Shown piece after piece: positions 1 through 8,761 of a DNA stretch of 64,000 nucleotides. Location of the stretch: contig CBDDCT010000007.1 of the NCBI GenBank assembly GCA_965226185.1, positions 2,542,001 through 2,606,000 of the forward strand, written 5' to 3'. This stretch comes from CBDCYS01 sp965226185 (lineage in GTDB: Bacteria; Acidobacteriota; Terriglobia; Bryobacterales; UBA6623). The position numbers and the translations under genes were made by a program. Position 1 is the stretch's first letter; each line of letters opens with the position of its first letter. The notes under the pieces were generated by a model. That model worked only from the letters and a program-made list of their open reading frames with translations. It made no database searches and was not told the origin of the DNA.

Positions 1-36
1 ACCGGGGACAGCCTGAAACGCCTGTCGCATTCACCC

Positions 37-1451
37 CACTCTTGTCCAAATTAGCGTTTTGAATTCGTAAGCCGGGGAGGCGGAACCTCTGTTAGGTTGG
101 GATTGGGTTCAGGCCTATGAACCAACCCGCCCGAGGAGGCCCCGCCATGAGTCAAGTATGCAGTATTTTCTCTCAATTGTTAAAGCTGTTCCCGCGTTCG
201 GAGTTTGAACAGGCCGTCCGCCAGCATCGCGGGGAGCGCCACGCCCGCGGCTTCACTTGCTGGGGACAGTTCGTCGCCATGCTGTTCTGCCAGCTCGGCC
301 GCGCCCAGTCGTTGCGTGAGATTTGCGGCGGTCTGGCGGCCAGCGAAGGCAAGCTGCGGCACCTGGGCTTGTCCGCCGCACCGCCGCGCTCGACGCTGGC
401 CTACGCCAACCGGCAACGCCCTTGGCAGATCTACGAAACGGTCTTTCATCAACTGCTGGCGAAGTGCCGCGGCGCGGCGCCGGGCCACAAGTTCCGTTTC
501 AAAAACAAGCTGCTGAGTCTGGACGCCAGCGTCATCGATCTGTGCGCCTCGCTGTTTGATTGGGCCCAGTTCCAGCGCACCAAGGGCGCCGTCAAGCTCC
601 ATCTGGTACTCGATCACGACGGCTACCTGCCCAGCTTCTGCGTGGTCACCGACGCCAAGACGCCCGACCTGGCGCCGGCCCGCAAAATGTCGTTCGACCG
701 CGGCACGATCGTGGTCTTCGACCGCGGTTACAACGACTACGACTGGTTCGCCGAGCTGAGCGAGCGGGGCGTTTTCTTTGTCACACGATTGAAACGCGGG
801 GCCAACTACGAGGTTCTCGAACAGCGCCCGTTGCCGCGCCGTCCCGGAGGCGTGCGCCGCGACGAAGTGATCTTCTTTCCCTCGCTGGCCGCCAGCGGCT
901 CCGAGGTGGTGTTCCGCCGCATCGAATACTTCGACGCCAAGCAGCAGCGCACGCTCGTGTTCTTGACGAATCACCTGGGGTTGGCGGCCGCAACGATTGC
1001 CGCCATTTATCAAGACCGCTGGCAAGTGGAGCTGTTTTTCAAGGCTCTCAAGCAGAACTTGCGGGTGAAGACCTTCGTGGGCACCTCGGCGAACGCGCTG
1101 AAGATCCAGATCTGGACGGCGCTGATCGCGATCTTGCTGCTGCGGTACTTAAAGCTGCGGGCGCGTTGGGGCTGGAGCTTGTCCAATCTGGTCGCTTTGT
1201 TGCGGCAGCAGTTGTTTGTGCACCGCGAATTGTTCGCCTGGCTGGACGAACCGTTTCACCCGCCGCCGGGCAGCGAACCCGAGTCGCCACAGCAATTATT
1301 ACTGGCGGGAATGGAGGCCTAATTGGGACAGCAGCATGATTTCTATCTTGTCCAAACCGGCAACCTGGTTCCCAGATCGGCCTCCTGGCGGGGCTTTCTG
1401 GCGTGTTTTCAGCAGCCGAACCCGCTCCGCTCAGCTAATTTGGACAGCAGT
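37..1451 (+). mobile_element. Complete IS4-family insertion sequence
   Basis: The element is bounded by imperfect terminal inverted repeats at 38-55 and 1434-1451 (16 of 18 positions match; the inner 13 bases, TGTCCAAATTAGC, are identical). It is flanked directly by a perfect 10-bp target duplication, GCATTCACCC, at 27-36 and 1452-1461. A 10-13 bp duplication is what IS4-family transposition produces. The single gene inside is an uninterrupted transposase, so the element looks intact and possibly recent. It lies just downstream of the CPBP protease gene, whose stop is at 1475, and does not disrupt it. Confidence 0.88.
147..1322 (+). CDS. IS4-family transposase (DDE)
   Basis: This 391-residue transposase should catalyse cut-and-paste movement of the surrounding element. 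The N-terminal part (FPRSEFEQAVRQH, then GFTCWGQFVAMLFCQL) is the DUF4372-type region seen in this IS4 subgroup. The catalytic DDE triad fits LSLDAS, VVFDRGYNDYDWF and the Y-R-E-K signature YQDRWQVELFFKALKQ near the C-terminus. The ATG at 147 is chosen because GAGGAGG lies a few bases upstream. An in-frame ATG at 117 would run through that ribosome site. The length is typical for the family and there is no internal stop. Confidence 0.93.
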   Translation: MSQVCSIFSQLLKLFPRSEFEQAVRQHRGERHARGFTCWGQFVAMLFCQLGRAQSLREICGGLAASEGKLRHLGLSAAPPRSTLAYANRQRPWQIYETVFHQLLAKCRGAAPGHKFRFKNKLLSLDASVIDLCASLFDWAQFQRTKGAVKLHLVLDHDGYLPSFCVVTDAKTPDLAPARKMSFDRGTIVVFDRGYNDYDWFAELSERGVFFVTRLKRGANYEVLEQRPLPRRPGGVRRDEVIFFPSLAASGSEVVFRRIEYFDAKQQRTLVFLTNHLGLAAATIAAIYQDRWQVELFFKALKQNLRVKTFVGTSANALKIQIWTALIAILLLRYLKLRARWGWSLSNLVALLRQQLFVHRELFAWLDEPFHPPPGSEPESPQQLLLAGMEA

Positions 1452-1474
1452 GCATTCACCCGAGCCGGGTTCCA

Positions 1475-2509
1475 TTACTCAAATAAGAATCTCAACGAAA
1501 CCACTACGAGGGTGTGCGTGACGGCAGCGGCTACGATGCTCTGTGTTTGAACATACGCCCGGCCACAGAACCAGCCCAGAACCAGCGTGACAGCCGCATA
1601 CTCCCAGTTTGGGAAGTGCCGGCTGGATATGTGCGACATTGCGTAGAAGATGCTAGCGATGATTTGTGCCGCGGGAGCGCTGCCCAGGTGGCGGGTCAAA
1701 AGATTCTGCAAAATTCCTCGAAAATAGAGCTCCTCCCCGAGCGCCAGGAAGACATAAACTCCGAGCGTATTACCTAGCAGCTCAGGAACATATGTCCATT
1801 GGTCAATAGCCTTTGGGCTCCACCGAGTAAACCCAGTGACCAGGGCGAGTGGGATTCCGATTGGGAGAAAAAGCAGATAGTTCTTCAAGCCAACCTTTAC
1901 GTCGTTCGCGGACACAGCGAGACGGAACCCGGCTCCGGGCAACTTTCGGATCGAAAGGAACACCATCGCGCCAAGCGGCACCAGCATCATCTTGCCCAGG
2001 AAGTCGAGTTTGGCGACTTCCGGGATTGGCGAGCGATAGATCTCCCGGAACATCGGACTTAGGCCGCTGATCATCGGATATGCCAGCGCCAGGAGGACAA
2101 CGATGTCTTGCCACCCAAGCCGTTTGTCGGACGAAGGGGCGGCGAGGAACGGAAGACAGATGACCCCGACGAGCGCGCTCAGCTTGGCCAGTCCCAGCAG
2201 CGAAAATACCCCCGTCGGAACAGAGTAGATGAGATAAGGCCCTACCGAAAACACCGCCAGCAAACCGGCTAACTGCCCCGGCGTGAAACGCGATTCCAAC
2301 GCGGCACGTACTTGAGGGAAGCCCGGAACTAGATAGACTGAGACTTGCAGCAAAAAGGCCAGGACGATGGGTACGGCGATTGCCGCGGACACCTGATAGC
2401 GTGAAGCAAGAATGATGCCCGCGGCCACCAGGCTCGCGTTCACGATGGCGAGGGTATACCAGAAAGTTCGAAAGGACCGCTTCAAGTCCGTGACGGAAGC
2501 TGCCGGCAC
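1475..2509 (-). CDS. CPBP-family intramembrane metalloprotease
   Basis: This 344-residue polytopic membrane protein has about eight hydrophobic segments. The C-terminal third carries the CPBP (CAAX protease and bacteriocin-processing) motifs: GEELYFRG (the EExxxR motif), FYAMSH and THTLVVV. These supply the glutamates and histidines that bind the metal in the membrane. Members cleave prenylated or peptide substrates, or act in bacteriocin immunity; the substrate here is unknown. The start is GTG at 2509. It overlaps by 20 bp the start proposed for the divergent gene at 2490, so one of the two starts may be internal. The IS4 element sits just past the stop. Confidence 0.85.
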   Translation of the reverse strand: MPAASVTDLKRSFRTFWYTLAIVNASLVAAGIILASRYQVSAAIAVPIVLAFLLQVSVYLVPGFPQVRAALESRFTPGQLAGLLAVFSVGPYLIYSVPTGVFSLLGLAKLSALVGVICLPFLAAPSSDKRLGWQDIVVLLALAYPMISGLSPMFREIYRSPIPEVAKLDFLGKMMLVPLGAMVFLSIRKLPGAGFRLAVSANDVKVGLKNYLLFLPIGIPLALVTGFTRWSPKAIDQWTYVPELLGNTLGVYVFLALGEELYFRGILQNLLTRHLGSAPAAQIIASIFYAMSHISSRHFPNWEYAAVTLVLGWFCGRAYVQTQSIVAAAVTHTLVVVSLRFLFE

Positions 2510-3332
2510 CTACCCATCTTACCTTCAGAGCCCCGGCCGCAAGGGAGGGGTCCACACATCCCTCTATGCCCGCAACTTCGCGCCGGCAGGGCCAGCGCTC
2601 GTCGCCGCCGCAGCCCTGCTCTTGACTGGAACGACGGCCCGGGCTGAGGATACTCCCCCTCCTCGCGGCCTCCTTCGGGAGATCGCGGCCAACGGCAGCC
2701 GCTTCGAGGAGGAGTTTCAAAAGTATACCTATCGGCAGCGTTTTTTCTTCTCCGAGCTTGGCGGGAGAGGTGCAACGGCAGGCTTTTATCGTGAGGTCCG
2801 CGACATTGTGTTTACCCCGGCTGGAGAGAGAACCGAGGAATTCGTCAAGCGCCCTGTCAACACCCTGAAGAGGATGCGTCTTACCGAAGAGGACTTTCGT
2901 GACATCCGCGAGGTGCAGCCTTTCGTCCTGACAAAAGACAACGCCTGGAACTATCAATTCACCTATAAAGGCCGTGAAACCCTCGGCGAGACACCCTGCT
3001 ATGTCTACCGCATGAAGCCCAAGCAGGTTCTCGATGGCCAAAGGCTGCTGGATGGTCTGATCTGGGTCAGTGTCGAGGGCCATCAAGTGGTCCGTGTGAT
3101 GGGTAAGCCTCTTCCACGGATTTACCGCAACGAGGTTGAAAACCTGTTCCCCAATTTCACGACCGTCTACGCCCAAGTGGATGGGGAGTTTTGGTTTCCC
3201 GTGAAGACCGTCGCTGATGACGTGCTGCCCTTCAGCAGCGGGGTGCAGACGGTAAAGTACACGATCGACTATGAGAACTACAAAAAGTTCAGCGTGGAGT
3301 CAACCATCACGTTTGACAAAGAAGACCTGTGA
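2490..3332 (+). CDS. Exported LolA-like protein of an acidobacterial type
   Basis: About 280 residues. An N-terminal signal (hydrophobic run PALVAAAALLLTGTTARA, cleavage probably after ARA) precedes a beta-rich domain with segments such as DIREVQPFVLT, YVYRMKPKQ, GLIWVSVEG and VVRVMGKPLP. The pattern resembles the outer-membrane lipoprotein-sorting (LolA/LolB-like) fold, and I recognise close relatives mainly from Acidobacteria. Its exact role is unknown. An upstream ATG at 2412 lies deep inside the divergent protease gene, so GTG 2490 was preferred because it places the signal peptide near the N-terminus. There is no clear ribosome site, so the start is uncertain. Confidence 0.65.
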   Translation: MTEAAGTYPSYLQSPGRKGGVHTSLYARNFAPAGPALVAAAALLLTGTTARAEDTPPPRGLLREIAANGSRFEEEFQKYTYRQRFFFSELGGRGATAGFYREVRDIVFTPAGERTEEFVKRPVNTLKRMRLTEEDFRDIREVQPFVLTKDNAWNYQFTYKGRETLGETPCYVYRMKPKQVLDGQRLLDGLIWVSVEGHQVVRVMGKPLPRIYRNEVENLFPNFTTVYAQVDGEFWFPVKTVADDVLPFSSGVQTVKYTIDYENYKKFSVESTITFDKEDL

Positions 3333-3427
3333 CGGCTTTCGGGATATCCGGCCGCGTTTTGTTTCGGCTGCCACGAAGCCGCGTTCACAAATCGATTCGA
3401 TATTATAGAAGTTCTCCCACCCGCCCC

Positions 3428-4747
3428 ATGCCTGTTTCCGAGAAATCAACAAACGCCGCTGCCGCCATATCCGCGGAAGGCGAACAGACCCGAGATTCGG
3501 CGGCCAAAAAGCTGCTTCTCGAGCATTATCGGAAAGTTCGTGAAACATCAGAGGCCATCTGCCGGCCTTTGGAGATCGAGGACCATGTCGTCCAGACGAT
3601 GGATGACGTGAGTCCTCCCAAGTGGCATCTGGCCCACACGAGCTGGTTTTTCGAAACGTTTCTCCTTCGGCCGTCGCTGGCCGCTTATCACGAGTTTCAC
3701 CCCCAATTCAATTACCTTTTTAACTCTTATTACGAAGCTGTGGGTGAGCGTCATCCGCGGCCCAAGCGGGGCTTGGTGTCCCGGCCGACCGTGGAACACG
3801 TATATCGGTTCCGGCATCACATCGATGTGAACATGTCTCGGCTAGTCGAGCAGGCAGACGACGAGGAATGGCCGCGGATCGAGCCTCTGATCCATCTTGG
3901 CTTGCATCACGAACAACAGCATCAGGAGCTGTTGCTGACCGACCTGAAGCATATCTTGGCGCAAAGTCCTCTCAGGCCTGCTTACCATTCCCGTGAAGCT
4001 GTACCCGCGGCGGGAGCAAATGAACTGGATTGGCTCGCCTTTCCTGGAGGATCGGCGGATATTGGCTTTGCGGGGCCGGGATTCTGTTTTGACAACGAAC
4101 TGCCCCGCCATCGAGTGCATCTGGAGCCTTACCGGCTCGCTTCCCGGCTGGTGACCAGCGGGGAGTTTCTGGAGTTCATCGCGGCGGGCGGCTACCGCGA
4201 ACCCCGCTACTGGCTATCCGACGGTTGGGCGACAGTCAGCGAGAAGGATTGGGACAGTCCGCTTTACTGGGAGCAACAGGACGGTCAATGGTGGCAAACG
4301 ACGCTTTCGGGTTTCCGGCCTGTCGAGGAGAGTGAGCCGGTTTGCCACGTCAGCTACTATGAGGCGGACGCCTACGCCTGCTGGCGCGGCAAGCGCCTGC
4401 CGGCCGAAGCGGAGTGGGAAACCGCGGCCGCGGACCGCACGGTTCAGGGCAACTTCCACGAGGACGCCAACCTGCACCCCCTTTCCGCCTCGGAACGCGG
4501 TTTGCAACCGCGGCAAATGTTCGGGGACGTCTGGGAATGGACGCGAAGTCCCTACTCGCCCTACCCCGGATTCCAGCCTGCCGCCGGAGCAGTCGGAGAG
4601 TATAACGGCAAGTTCATGTGCAACCAGTTCGTGCTACGGGGCGGCTCCTGTGTCAGTTCCGCCGGCCATGTCAGAGCCACCTACCGAAACTTCTTTCCGC
4701 CCGGTGCCCGCTGGCAGTTCAGCGGCATCAGACTGGCGGACGACTAA
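3428..4747 (+). CDS. egtB: Ergothioneine biosynthesis protein EgtB (sulfoxide synthase)
   Basis: This 439-residue non-heme iron enzyme joins a thiol substrate (gamma-glutamylcysteine or cysteine) to trimethylhistidine (hercynine) using oxygen. The N-terminal DinB-like four-helix domain carries the iron ligands: a His in WHLAHTSWFFE and the HxxxHxE motif in LHHEQQHQELL. The C-terminal formylglycine-generating-enzyme-like domain shows RLPAEAEWE, DVWEWTRSPY and LRGGSC. ATG 3428 starts the family-typical sequence; the open frame extends further upstream without homology. The stop touches the egtD start directly (TAA then ATG), so the two form a translationally coupled ergothioneine operon. Confidence 0.93.
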   Translation: MPVSEKSTNAAAAISAEGEQTRDSAAKKLLLEHYRKVRETSEAICRPLEIEDHVVQTMDDVSPPKWHLAHTSWFFETFLLRPSLAAYHEFHPQFNYLFNSYYEAVGERHPRPKRGLVSRPTVEHVYRFRHHIDVNMSRLVEQADDEEWPRIEPLIHLGLHHEQQHQELLLTDLKHILAQSPLRPAYHSREAVPAAGANELDWLAFPGGSADIGFAGPGFCFDNELPRHRVHLEPYRLASRLVTSGEFLEFIAAGGYREPRYWLSDGWATVSEKDWDSPLYWEQQDGQWWQTTLSGFRPVEESEPVCHVSYYEADAYACWRGKRLPAEAEWETAAADRTVQGNFHEDANLHPLSASERGLQPRQMFGDVWEWTRSPYSPYPGFQPAAGAVGEYNGKFMCNQFVLRGGSCVSSAGHVRATYRNFFPPGARWQFSGIRLADD

Positions 4748-5743
4748 ATGGAAACAGCTCATTTAGAAACAGCGCATTCCGGAGCCATCGAGTTCTTCGA
4801 CAACCACCCGGCACTCGCTGATCTCAAGTCCGAAGTCCTCACGGGGCTAAGACTCCCGCAAAAGCGGATCCCGCCGAAATTCTTCTATGATCAGCGCGGC
4901 TCCCGGCTTTTTGAGCAGATCTGCGAGCTCGACGAGTATTATCCGACTCGAACGGAAATCTCGATCCTGGAGCGCAATTCCGCGGAGATCGCCGCCTTGC
5001 TGGGAGACGACGCGGTACTCATCGAGTACGGCAGCGGCAACAGCCGCAAAATCCGTATCCTGCTCGATGCGGTCAGAGGCCACGGAGTCTACATCGCGGT
5101 TGATATCTCAAAGGACCATCTGATCCGCTCGGCTATCGAACTCGCCAAGGCTTACCCTGAACTCGATGTCATCGCCATTTGCGCCGATTACTCGAAGCCA
5201 TTTTCCTTGCCGCCGGATGCGACCCTTTCAGGCAAGCGCGGAACCGCTTTCTTTCCCGGTTCGACGATTGGAAACTTCGACCCGGCTGACGCGCTGGCGT
5301 TTTTGACCAACACCGCGGCGACCCTCGGACCGGGCGGCTCGATGCTGCTTGGAGTCGATCTGAAAAAGGACACCCAAATCCTGAACGCCGCCTACAACGA
5401 CTCACAAGGAGTGACGGCCGAGTTCAACCTCAACGTTTTAGCGCGTATTAATCGAGAACTGGACGCTGACTTCGATCTCTCCGCCTTTGCGCATAGGGCC
5501 TTCTACAACCAGCACCACGGCCGAATTGAAATGCATCTCGAAAGCCTGGCCGCCCACTCGGTCAAGCTCGATGGCACAGCCATCTCATTCAGCAAAGGAG
5601 AGACGATTCACACCGAGAATTCCTACAAGTATGCCATCGACGAAGTCCGGTCGCTCGCGGCGCGAGCCGGCTTCCACAGCGCCCAAATCTGGACCGACTC
5701 GAACAACCTGTTCGGCGTCTTCTACCTGACCGTCGTTGGGTGA
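4748..5743 (+). CDS. egtD: L-histidine N-alpha-methyltransferase EgtD
   Basis: This 331-residue SAM-dependent enzyme trimethylates histidine to hercynine, the first step of ergothioneine synthesis. Family signatures are KFFYDQRGSRLFEQI, LDEYYPTRTE and the SAM-binding loop EYGSGNSRK, followed by GTAFFPGSTIGNF. The ATG follows the egtB stop without a gap. EgtC/EgtE are absent next to it, as is common outside Actinobacteria, where the last steps are done by unlinked lyases. The convergent sulfatase gene ends 11 bp downstream. Confidence 0.95.
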   Translation: METAHLETAHSGAIEFFDNHPALADLKSEVLTGLRLPQKRIPPKFFYDQRGSRLFEQICELDEYYPTRTEISILERNSAEIAALLGDDAVLIEYGSGNSRKIRILLDAVRGHGVYIAVDISKDHLIRSAIELAKAYPELDVIAICADYSKPFSLPPDATLSGKRGTAFFPGSTIGNFDPADALAFLTNTAATLGPGGSMLLGVDLKKDTQILNAAYNDSQGVTAEFNLNVLARINRELDADFDLSAFAHRAFYNQHHGRIEMHLESLAAHSVKLDGTAISFSKGETIHTENSYKYAIDEVRSLAARAGFHSAQIWTDSNNLFGVFYLTVVG

Positions 5744-5754
5744 TCCGCACGCTC

Positions 5755-7557
5755 CTATTGCCTAGATGCAAAATCCCACTCGCCAACCGACCTCGCCCGG
5801 CCCCCATCGTGCCGCGTCAGCCGCGCGCCTTCGAACTCGATCTCACCATCACCCGAGTCAAATGCAATCCCAAAGTTGACCAGCCAGCCCGCGGCTGAAA
5901 AACGCGCTGAGATGTCTTGCCACGCCCCGTTGGCTTTGAAAGTGATCGCCACTTTGTTGCCCCGCCCGCGCACGTTTTCGACCGTTCCCCAAAAAAGCCG
6001 TTTTGGAGTAATCGTTTTCGAGCGGGCGCGAAAGCGCAGCTCCATCTCGCCCCCTTCAACGACCCAGGGGCAAGTGAATTGGTTCCTGTCGCCGTTCCAC
6101 TTCATGTGCAATAGGCCGTCTTTCTTGGTCATAACGCCGCTGCTGGTGGCCCAGCCGTCCGCGTGAGTGCGCAGATCATACTCGGCGGGCAGCGGGTTTT
6201 CGGGAGTTGCACCGGTGTCGCCCGTTTCCTCGATCCACTTTTCCAGCCGGCCCCGAAGCTCGTCGAGGGTTGCCCGATGTTCGGGGACGCCCGCGAGATT
6301 GCGCACCTCGAAGCGGTCGGCGTCAAGGTCAAAAAGCTCTTCTTCGGGGCGCGTATCGGCCATGAACAAGCTCTGCTCCGGCGTCAGCCTCCCCTCCGCC
6401 TTGAGCTGGTTCATCACTTGCAGCGGCGGATAGGACGTGTCCTTGTAGTGGTTCGGCTGCGTGTAAGGCCGCTCGGGATAGAAGTTGCGAATGTATTTCC
6501 ACTTCTTCGTCCGCGCGGCGCGGATGCGGTCAACCGTCTCGTCCGCCCGGTCACGGGCACAGAAGAGAACCTCGCGGGGCGGCGCGGACTCTTCACCAAT
6601 GAAAACCTGTGCCTCCATATTCGGCGGTCTGGGAATGCCGCAAAAAGCCAGCGACGTCGCCGTGACGTCGATGTGACTGATCAGATCGTCGCTGACCGAC
6701 CCCGGCTGCCAGCCCGCCGGCCGAAACTTTTCGGGAATGCGGACAATCAGCGGAATCAGCATCCCTCCCTCGTAGCAAAACTGCTTGCCGCGCGGCAGCG
6801 GGCGGCCATGATCGCCGAAGAAAAAGACAATCGTGTCCTCGGCAAGGCCTTCTTGTTCGAGCCGCTCGAGAACCTTGGCGACCCTCTGATCCAAATGCTG
6901 TGCTGTTTCGAGATACAGCGCGAAATCTTCCCGGACAACCGGGTGGCCGGGATAGTAGGGCGGCAACTCCACTGTCGCCGGATCAATAGGCCGCTCCGGA
7001 AACGCCCTGAACGCGCGGTGTGTCTCGGAGAAGTTGATCTGCGCGTAAAAGGGCTGTCCCTCGGCACGGCCGGACCAGTCAGCCCCATCGAATGGCGGCT
7101 CGTCGAGATTGAAGTTGAAGTCCGTTTTGCCTCTGCCCCCGACGGAAGTGTCTTTCAGATTCGACGTGTGGTAGCCGGCTTCGCGGAACAGAGCCGTGAA
7201 CGGGCGCACTCCCTCGGGCAGCTTGTAGCCGTCCCTGCGATGGCTGCGGTGATTGTGAGCGCCGATCGAGGTTTGGTACATGCCGGTCATCAGCGCCGAG
7301 CGGGCAATTGAGCAGATCGGCGCCGTCACGCAGGCATTGGTGTAACGCACGCCTTCCGAGGCCAGCCGGTCGATGTTCGGCGTCGCCACGTCACGATTCC
7401 CGTAGCAGCTCAGATCGGGTGAAAAGTCTTCGCCGATAATCCAGAGAATGTTCGGCCGCGCTTGGGCGGCGCCACAGGAGGACAAGCCGGCGGCGGTCAG
7501 GGCCAGTCCTGTATTGCGTAAGAATGTACGGCGGTCGTGGATGGGTTTTTTGCTCAT
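5755..7557 (-). CDS. Tat-exported sulfatase-family protein with an atypical active-site motif
   Basis: A 600-residue protein of the alkaline phosphatase/sulfatase superfamily. The N-terminus HDRRTFLRNTGLALTAAGLSSC is a twin-arginine signal that also ends in a lipobox-like Cys. Metal-binding segments ILWIIGEDFSPD, FFFGDHG and the C-terminal LFDLDADRFEVRNLA fit the family. The formylglycine site reads C82-S-I-A-R; the usual consensus is C/S-x-P/A-x-R, so Ile replaces Pro/Ala. The sequence resembles heparan-N-sulfatase-like bacterial enzymes (TGMYQTSIGAHNHRSH). About 120 extra C-terminal residues form a beta-rich appendage. The ATG at 7557 starts the Tat signal; the open frame runs further upstream without support. 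Confidence 0.85.
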   Translation of the reverse strand: MSKKPIHDRRTFLRNTGLALTAAGLSSCGAAQARPNILWIIGEDFSPDLSCYGNRDVATPNIDRLASEGVRYTNACVTAPICSIARSALMTGMYQTSIGAHNHRSHRRDGYKLPEGVRPFTALFREAGYHTSNLKDTSVGGRGKTDFNFNLDEPPFDGADWSGRAEGQPFYAQINFSETHRAFRAFPERPIDPATVELPPYYPGHPVVREDFALYLETAQHLDQRVAKVLERLEQEGLAEDTIVFFFGDHGRPLPRGKQFCYEGGMLIPLIVRIPEKFRPAGWQPGSVSDDLISHIDVTATSLAFCGIPRPPNMEAQVFIGEESAPPREVLFCARDRADETVDRIRAARTKKWKYIRNFYPERPYTQPNHYKDTSYPPLQVMNQLKAEGRLTPEQSLFMADTRPEEELFDLDADRFEVRNLAGVPEHRATLDELRGRLEKWIEETGDTGATPENPLPAEYDLRTHADGWATSSGVMTKKDGLLHMKWNGDRNQFTCPWVVEGGEMELRFRARSKTITPKRLFWGTVENVRGRGNKVAITFKANGAWQDISARFSAAGWLVNFGIAFDSGDGEIEFEGARLTRHDGGRARSVGEWDFASRQ

Positions 7558-7713
7558 GATGGGGTCCGTGCAGAGTTCCAATTGCAACTGTTCTAGTCTA
7601 CGCCAACGGCCCCAAGCGGGAACGTCACGCCAGCAATCCGTCCGCAAGGAGTTCGGGCCTCCCGCGAAACCATCCCGAACCTCCCGGAGCGTGGGGCTCG
7701 GAGACACCCGCAG

Positions 7714-7803
7714 CTGGAGTTTCTACATTCCGCGGACAGCGGGGACGAAACGCCCCGAGGTGGCGCGCGCCTCCTGGCGGGCCGCGCCGGCCTCCGGGCC
7801 GGC
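7714..7803 (+). repeat. Dispersed intergenic repeat, copy 1
   Basis: About 90 bp, from CTGGAGTTTCTACATTCCGCGG through GGCGCGCGCCTCCTGGCGGGCCGCG to CCTCCGGGCC. It recurs at 53429-53518 with only scattered differences and in the same orientation. Both copies are intergenic. It contains short internal palindromes (GGCGCGCGCC, GGCCTCCGGGCC). Confidence 0.75.
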
Positions 7804-7846
7804 GTCTCAGGTTTCTGCATTTCAGGGGTTCGCTGCTCACCGGCTG

Positions 7847-7864
7847 AGCCACGTTCACGTGGCT
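7847..7864. repeat. REP-like palindrome with TTCA loop
   Basis: A perfect 7-bp stem (AGCCACG/CGTGGCT) closes a TTCA tetraloop. A second palindrome of the same design lies 62 bp downstream and similar ones occur near 15.6 and 17.6 kb. Confidence 0.5.
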
Positions 7865-7925
7865 TGCCGTTGCCAGCAGGCCGGTCCTTTTAGGGCCAGT
7901 GACAGCCCCTCCAAACCCTTTCCTC

Positions 7926-7943
7926 AGCCCGTTTCAACGGGCT
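7926..7943 (+). repeat. REP-like palindrome with TTCA loop, terminator-like
   Basis: The stem AGCCCGT/ACGGGCT closes the loop TTCA and is followed by TTCGTCC. The short T run makes it a weak terminator candidate. The shared TTCA loop groups it better with the small repeat family seen elsewhere in intergenic DNA. Confidence 0.45.
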
Positions 7944-8503
7944 TTCGTCCCGGCCCGCCTGCCAGCCCGCGTCTCAGCGCGGTCGAATCCCCCAAATCCT
8001 CAAGCGCCGGTCACCGATGATCAAGAAAAACTTACCGACCCATGTCTACATACACTTACACCCGGCCCACGCGGCCGGATGAGCCGAAAACCCGAACTCT
8101 ATTTGGTAAGCTGCTAGTGAAAGGCCGGTAAGGAATAGATCACCGTCAAGGTAAAGCCAAGGGAGCCGAGGGGGCCCCTCAAAAATGAAAGCAGCGCCCA
8201 AAGACTTGGCGCACGCATTCCCGCGTGCCGTGTCGCCATTCTTGGCGACATGTCCCGCCGCTCATGACGGCACTCGAGCCCCGAGCAACTCCACCAGCAA
8301 GCAGCCATCAAGAGCCCCAAACCTCCCCCAGCCCGTCCTACTCAGCGGCAACAAGAAAACAAAAACCGCACGAAAAACCTGCGCGGGTGACGTGTTTCTG
8401 CCAACCGCCAACGCGGTCACCTCTAAAAAAGTCATTGAAAACAAAGACACTAGAGCTTGACGTCGGCCACCAGCCCCCCGAAACTGCCCAAATCGCCGAT
8501 ATA

Positions 8504-8530
8504 TCTGCCAAAGTCTGCCATTCTCTGCCA
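8504..8530 (+). promoter_or_regulatory. Three TCTGCCA repeats phased at exactly 10 bp
   Basis: TCTGCCA occurs at 8504-8510, 8514-8520 and 8524-8530. A 10-bp period puts each heptamer on the same face of the helix, as in iterated operator sites. An AT-rich stretch (TTCATAAAGAAATTTTATACC) that could hold a promoter follows directly. The next gene downstream is the TonB-dependent receptor at 8762, which would be the likely target. No regulator gene is adjacent. Confidence 0.4.
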
Positions 8531-8761
8531 CTTCATAAAGAAATTTTATACCCTCATCACACAACCACTTCAGTTTCAACGGCTTCGTAAGGCCATGATC
8601 GAACCCCTGGACCAACAAATGGCATACAGCACTGCCAACGGCAAAGCCATCTTTCCCAAACCCGCACTCTCGGATAAACTAATGACGGTACCCCTGCACG
8701 CGAGGCGCTCGGCCTGAAACGACTCCAGCCGTCGTGTGCGTTCCCGACAGTTGACACCGCT

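Larger units (their letters stand above)
7558..8761. other. 1.2-kb intergenic region rich in small repeats
   Basis: No convincing gene is present. Open frames here lack family motifs and overlap one another in several frames. The stretch contains a dispersed repeat (7714-7803), two TTCA-loop palindromes (7847-7864 and 7926-7943) and, towards the receptor gene, an AT-richer part with three phased TCTGCCA repeats (8504-8530). It lies between the divergent sulfatase and TonB-receptor genes and must hold both promoters. Confidence 0.6.

Noticed and set aside
1803..3176. A 457-codon open frame on the minus strand
   Set aside because: It overlaps two better-supported genes (the CPBP protease and the LolA-like protein), has no family motif and shows the Arg/Gly/Ser-rich composition of an antisense shadow.
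7448..8020. A 190-codon plus-strand open frame beside the sulfatase
   Set aside because: It begins inside the sulfatase on the opposite strand and runs through the repeat-rich intergenic region; no motif or ribosome site.
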